DNA from: Lysobacter auxotrophicus
Lineage (GTDB): Bacteria; Pseudomonadota; Gammaproteobacteria; Xanthomonadales; Xanthomonadaceae
Direction: 5' to 3'
Length of the DNA: 64,000 nucleotides
Assembly (NCBI RefSeq): GCF_027924565.1
Contig: NZ_AP027041.1
Location: 3,658,001 to 3,722,000 of the forward strand
In this document: positions 60,518-64,000 of the stretch, piece by piece
How the letters are laid out: every line of letters starts with the position of its first letter
How positions within the stretch are numbered: the first letter of the stretch is position 1
The notes under the pieces: generated by a model
What the model was told of the DNA's origin: nothing
Seen by the model: the letters and a program-made list of their open reading frames with translations, nothing else
Databases searched by the model: none
Program-made: the position numbers and the translations under genes

Positions 60518-61437
60518 CAGGCCTCCTGAGCCGTGCCGCACTCGGAGCAGAACTTGTCCGTCCTCTCGATGGCGGCGTCACAGCTCTTGCAGGATCGGTA
60601 GGTATGCTGGGCAATAAGCTTGCTGCGCATGTAAGCGATCTGCACTACTGCCGGCACCGTCACGCGGTACGCTGGACTGGATAGGTCGGCAAGCGTCCAC
60701 AGGGCAGTCACAGCCCAGCCAATCGGGCCCAGGGCTACGCTCAGGCCCTTCATGAGAGCGCCGGTGGTCGCGAACGTAAGGCCCCGGCCCAGCAGAGCCT
60801 TGGAAACTGCGTGCGCCACCATCGTCGCGAGCTTGTACGTCGCGAAACCACCCAGACGAGCGCCTTGGATCACCGCTGCCAGGGCTGCCGGGCCCATGGG
60901 CTTGCTGCCGAAGCCGAGTACCTTCTCAACTTCTGCACGCTCATCATCCGTCATCTTCTCGACCGCCCGTCCCAAGATGCGGCGCAGGATCGCCTCTTCG
61001 ACGTCCGCCACAGCGGTGTAGCCGGGCAGCTTCACGTCGAGGTGGCTCGCGACATCGCGCACGATCTCGTCGTATTCCACAGTTGCTGCCGCGTTCGGCA
61101 GGATGCTGTCCAGGAGGCCGCCTGCCGGAATTGCCGCGCGAGCCTTACGATAGGCGTTGCCAAGGGTGTTACCGCCGAACTCAAGCACTTCGTGTGCGAT
61201 CAGCGCCCGCTCTGTCGGGCCGTAGTGTTGACCTTCCTTCGCCTTGACCAGGATCGAACAGACGGTGCTGTCCAAGGTCAGGCGGCCTTGGCCACGATCG
61301 GTGATGTAGTCGACCATAATGTCTAGATCAGACGGATCCGCAGAATCCATCAGAACGTTGAGGTCGGGCGTCGCGCGCAGCGCATGGGCATCGAGTGCGA
61401 GGCCAGCGTCGTTGTCTTGGGCAATGATGGCGTTCAT
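60517..61437 (-). CDS. YaaW-like (UPF0174) protein with C-terminal zinc ribbon
   Basis: The 306-residue protein has the YaaW/UPF0174 core: KVLGFGSKPMGPAALAAVIQ, LGGFATYKLATMVAHAVSKA and SVALGPIGWAVTALWTLADL, then a four-Cys zinc ribbon (CKSCDAAIERTDKFCSECG) absent from E. coli YaaW. Function unknown. It is 3 bp downstream of the Xre gene on the same strand. Confidence 0.8.
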   Translation of the reverse strand: MNAIIAQDNDAGLALDAHALRATPDLNVLMDSADPSDLDIMVDYITDRGQGRLTLDSTVCSILVKAKEGQHYGPTERALIAHEVLEFGGNTLGNAYRKARAAIPAGGLLDSILPNAAATVEYDEIVRDVASHLDVKLPGYTAVADVEEAILRRILGRAVEKMTDDERAEVEKVLGFGSKPMGPAALAAVIQGARLGGFATYKLATMVAHAVSKALLGRGLTFATTGALMKGLSVALGPIGWAVTALWTLADLSSPAYRVTVPAVVQIAYMRSKLIAQHTYRSCKSCDAAIERTDKFCSECGTAQEA

Positions 61438-61440
61438 GGG

Positions 61441-62049
61441 TCAGTCTCGGTAGTTGGCGCCCATAGCGGCGCAAAGGGTAAGGAGAAGCGGGACGTACTC
61501 GGTTCGTTGGGCGTGAAGGTGCTGAAGAGGCGGTGTGGCGCAGGTGGCGCCGATTCGGTACGCCTGCGCCTCGAAGTTGCTTGTTGTCAGATCGTCCGTG
61601 CCATCGGGTAGCTTCTGCAGATAGTCGGTGCGCAATGCCAATTCGCGACCATGCTCGACACTGGCCCCCGGGCTGTGGTCCGTACGCTTACGGATTCGTT
61701 CTGCGAGTTCCCGAAACGTCTCGTAGCCGACCAAGCGCTCGTGTTCGAAGATTGCCGTTGCAAGCACTTGCCAGTCGCGATCACGCATCAGCAATAGCGC
61801 GGGCGGCACGCCAAGGCCATCGGCGAGTTGGCAGATTGTCTTCAACGTCGGATTGGCTTCGTCCCCAAGGGCGAGCAGCTTGGCAATTGAGGACCGCGAC
61901 AGGCCGGCATGCTCGGCCAGTTGTTCCTGGCTCACCTTCGAGCGTGCCCCGGAACGATGGATGGTGGGGCGCGCGTTGGACACTCGTCGTACTGCATTGA
62001 CGAATGCATCGGCGACCGACGCATATACGGAGCGTTTCGATGTAGTCAT
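61441..62049 (-). CDS. Xre-like HTH regulator (202 aa)
   Basis: Residues ~38-65 form an Xre helix-turn-helix (SQEQLAEHAGLSRSSIAKLL). The remaining ~130 residues are an unrecognised C-terminal domain. It is the first gene of the Xre-YaaW-small protein operon and may regulate it. Confidence 0.78.
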   Translation of the reverse strand: MTTSKRSVYASVADAFVNAVRRVSNARPTIHRSGARSKVSQEQLAEHAGLSRSSIAKLLALGDEANPTLKTICQLADGLGVPPALLLMRDRDWQVLATAIFEHERLVGYETFRELAERIRKRTDHSPGASVEHGRELALRTDYLQKLPDGTDDLTTSNFEAQAYRIGATCATPPLQHLHAQRTEYVPLLLTLCAAMGANYRD

Positions 62050-62120
62050 CTGTCCCCCTGAACAGTGACGCTAGTCTCTCTAATCAGTCCAGGCATTGCC
62101 ATGGAGCGCTGTCCACTGCA

Positions 62121-62485
62121 ATGGACAATCTCACCAGCCTGCGTACTTGGGTATACAACGAGGGCAGCAGCCAGGGCACCTTCGGTGACTTGGCGGCAGG
62201 CTCCTTGCCAGAGAGCGAGTGGCGCCAGTTTCTTGACGCAGCTCGCATGCCGGACGCGTTTCAGCGCAAGCCAACTGGAATTCTGTTCCTAGGCCGTAGC
62301 GAAGTCACCCGATGGATGCGTCCTGGAGGCCAGCTAAGTTGTGTCTTCGATCTTCTGCTTGAAGCCGCGCAGCCGCAGCGGCTGTTCTGGGTGCCGGTCG
62401 GAACAGCGCACCCCGGGCGTGTAGCTCATCGTGGGGGCGCCACGCTGCACATGGCCCCATCTGGCCTTAGCGTGCTCGCGCGCTT
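62121..62485 (+). CDS. Possible hypothetical ORF upstream of ars genes
   Basis: A frame from ATG at 62121 reads protein-like sequence (SEWRQFLDAARMPDAFQRKP; GILFLGRSEVTRWMRPGG) up to about 62400, then becomes less convincing and runs into the arsR region. It may be a fragment of an unknown gene joined to arsR debris. The end given is the point where arsR begins, not a stop codon. Confidence 0.3.
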
Positions 62486-62806
62486 TTGCTGCAACCGAAT
62501 TCGCACGACGTCTGCACGCGGGTTCCAGATGCTGCTGCGTCTGGAGCAGGTCCGGACGGATTGTCGGTTGGTGACCTTCGCGACCGCTTGGGCCTACCGC
62601 CCGCCACGCTGAGCGCGCAACTCAACATCCTGCGCAATGCCGCGTTGGTCCATGACCAGCGCGAAGGACGCGTCATCCGCGTGCGCGCCAACTACCTGCA
62701 GATGAACGACCTCATCACCTTCCTCACTGAAAACTGCTGCAGCGGCCGGGCCGTCTGCGAGCCCGCCAGCGGCTGCAAGCCGCAGAAGAAAGGAGCCTCG
62801 AAGTGA
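62486..62806 (+). pseudogene. arsR: arsR with scrambled N-terminus (frameshifts)
   Basis: From TTG at 62486 the C-terminal HTH and wing are intact: GPDGLSVGDLRDRLGLPPAT, then LSAQLNILRNAALVHDQREG and RVIRVRAN. Upstream the normal ArsR start is spread over three frames: AFAATEFARRLH in one, FQMLLRLEQ in another, AGPDGL in the annotated frame. At least two small indels are implied. It may be non-functional or start internally. It overlaps arsI (GTGA). Confidence 0.6.
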
Positions 62807-63291
62807 ACCGCTTCCATGTACACCTCAACGTTTCGAACCTCGACGCCAGCATCCGCTTCTACTCGCAGTTGTTTGCCACCGCACCAGCCGTGGTGAAAGG
62901 CGACTACGCGAAGTGGATGCTGGAAGACCCGCGCGTGAACTTTGCCATCTCCACCACGGGCCGCACGCCGGGCATCGACCACCTGGGCATACAGGTCGAC
63001 AACGGCGACGAACTCGTCTCGCTTGGCCAGCGTCTGGACGCTGCCGGCAGCACCGTCGTTCCCGAACCCGACGCGACCTGCTGCTATGCGCGCTCGGACA
63101 AGATGTGGACGGAAGATCCACAGGGCACGCGCTGGGAAACGTTTCATACCTTTGGGGAGGCGGTGACCTACTACGCCGGCGACGATGCGTGCACCGCCGA
63201 TGGCGCTGCATGCAGTGCACCGATGCACCCCGCGCACGCGGCTTCGGCGCGCACGGGCGGATGCTCCACCCCGACGTCCGGCTGCTGCTGA
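62803..63291 (+). CDS. arsI: ArsI/CadI-like vicinal oxygen chelate dioxygenase
   Basis: The 162-residue protein begins NRFHVHLNVSNLDASIRFYS and contains IDHLGIQVD, TCCYARSDKMW (vicinal Cys pair) and WETFHTF, as in ArsI C-As lyases that split organic arsenicals, and CadI. Metal ligands H, H, E are present. The C-terminal Cys/Ala/Ser-rich tail with CSAPMHP and CSTPTSGCC may bind arsenic. Second gene of the ars operon. Confidence 0.85.
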   Translation: MNRFHVHLNVSNLDASIRFYSQLFATAPAVVKGDYAKWMLEDPRVNFAISTTGRTPGIDHLGIQVDNGDELVSLGQRLDAAGSTVVPEPDATCCYARSDKMWTEDPQGTRWETFHTFGEAVTYYAGDDACTADGAACSAPMHPAHAASARTGGCSTPTSGCC

Positions 63292-63298
63292 GGTCCCC

Positions 63299-63739
63299 AT
63301 GAACTTACGGTTGCAGCTTCCCCATGAGCGCGAGGGAGCCCGGTCGCTGCTCGACCGCGCCGCGCTACCTGTCGAAGACCTCGATACTGCCGATGTGCGG
63401 TTCATTGTCGCAATCGAGAACGATGAATTGGTTGGTGTCGTCGGATTGCAACAGTTCGGAAGTGCGGGCCTGCTGCGATCCCTCGCCGTTCGCCAGGATT
63501 TTCGCGGCAGCGGCGTCGGCGGGAGGCTGGTCGATGCGCTGGAATCGCTCGCACGCGAAGGAGGGCTCGATCAGCTGGTACTGCTCACGCAGACCGCTGC
63601 GCCCTTCTTCGCGGCACGCGGCTATCGCGCGATCGAACGCGCTGATGCACCGGCTTCCGTGCATGACAGCGCGGAGTTCCGTTCGCTGTGCCCAGCGACC
63701 GCATCTTGCATGAGCAAGCAGCTGGACGACGACCGATGA
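63299..63739 (+). CDS. arsN2: ArsN2-type N-acetyltransferase
   Basis: The 146-residue GNAT protein has the acetyl-CoA-binding segment VRQDFRGSGVGGRLVDALES and LTQTAAPFFAARGYRAIERA. In ars operons such enzymes are ArsN2 and may detoxify arsenical antibiotics. It starts 7 bp after arsI, and its stop overlaps arsC (ATGA). Confidence 0.82.
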   Translation: MNLRLQLPHEREGARSLLDRAALPVEDLDTADVRFIVAIENDELVGVVGLQQFGSAGLLRSLAVRQDFRGSGVGGRLVDALESLAREGGLDQLVLLTQTAAPFFAARGYRAIERADAPASVHDSAEFRSLCPATASCMSKQLDDDR

Positions 63740-64000
63740 AACGAATCCTGTTCGTGTGCGTGGAAAACTCCAATCGCAGCCAGATGGCCGAAGCGTTCGC
63801 GCACATTCATGGCGGTGGCGGGGTCGAGGCATTGAGTGCCGGGTCGAATCCGTCCGGACAGATCAATCCGAAAGCCGTGCGCTTCATGTCCGAACTGGAC
63901 TATGACCTCAGCAAGCACGAGTCCAAGTCGTTGGATGATATCGACGGCGAATTCGATGCCGTCATCACCATGGGGTGTGGCGACAACTGCCCGTGGATTC
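63736..64000 (+). CDS. arsC: Arsenate reductase ArsC, low-molecular-weight phosphatase type (3' partial)
   Basis: The gene runs off the window. It begins MKRILFVCVENSNRSQMAEA, the phosphatase-like P-loop C-x5-R-S, and has INPKAVRFMSELDYDLSKHE and ITMGCGDNCPW with further redox Cys. This type reduces arsenate with thioredoxin. The ATG overlaps the arsN2 stop. Confidence 0.92.
   Translation, partial: MKRILFVCVENSNRSQMAEAFAHIHGGGGVEALSAGSNPSGQINPKAVRFMSELDYDLSKHESKSLDDIDGEFDAVITMGCGDNCPWI

Noticed and set aside
1-64000. CRISPR array
   Set aside because: I found no regular direct repeats of 25-40 bp with similar-length spacers, and no cas genes. The repeats at 8804-8999 are only three and ~85 bp apart.

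Overview
The window looks like chromosome of a high-GC gammaproteobacterium of the Lysobacteraceae/Xanthomonadaceae (Lysobacter-like). This rests on general base composition, on the erpA-nudC-ampE-like and bactofilin/DUF6776 neighbourhood, and on dispersed palindromic repeats of the kind common in that family. I could not run a database search, so the genus is inference.

Region 1 (1-8.9 kb) is ordinary core genome: an acyltransferase fused to a transporter C-terminus, small membrane proteins, an ampE-like gene, a minus-strand operon (DUF6776 - bactofilin - DUF6776 - erpA - nudC), DUF4126, bacterioferritin, Bfd under a Fur box, rppH and an elongator tRNA-Met.

Region 2 (8.8-46.6 kb) is a composite accessory region. 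Directly after tRNA-Met come repeat arrays and a trio of recombination genes (two very large tyrosine recombinases plus a small partner). A separate tyrosine integrase and AlpA-like/DUF3987 genes follow. Next is an eight-gene minus-strand operon (29.08 to 19.70 kb): MORC-type GHKL ATPase, HNH nuclease, SNF2 helicase, a stand-alone EcoRII N-domain, a duplicated sigma-region-4/alpha-CTD-like protein, Dcm-type methylase, Vsr and an EcoRII-type endonuclease. After it come a small MobA/MobL-like relaxase and a plasmid-type RadC / metal-binding / YqaJ / DUF932 module. Three more probable defence cassettes follow: an IetAS-like subtilase/AAA pair with an HTH gene, a HEPN/Toprim-AbiJ-like-PD-(D/E)XK cassette, and a TIR-like protein. 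A P4-type integrase beside a 23-bp tRNA 3'-end-like sequence closes the region.

Region 3 (46.6-64 kb) is mixed chromosome with decayed genes (a frameshifted HAD gene, a truncated HxlR regulator, a proteasome-like gene with an in-frame amber codon, and an arsR with a scrambled N-terminus). It also holds eight copies of a short palindromic repeat, an Xre/MbcA-type antitoxin, a TetR/quinone-reductase pair, LysR/GST/SMR/AhpD genes, a two-component system and the start of an ars operon (arsR-arsI-arsN2-arsC) that runs off the end.

The most interesting system is the 19.7-29.1 kb operon. It joins a complete EcoRII/Dcm-type restriction-modification set with Vsr repair to a MORC-SNF2-HNH machine that carries its own EcoRII-type DNA-reading domain. 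That layout suggests both halves read the same site and are licensed by one methylase.
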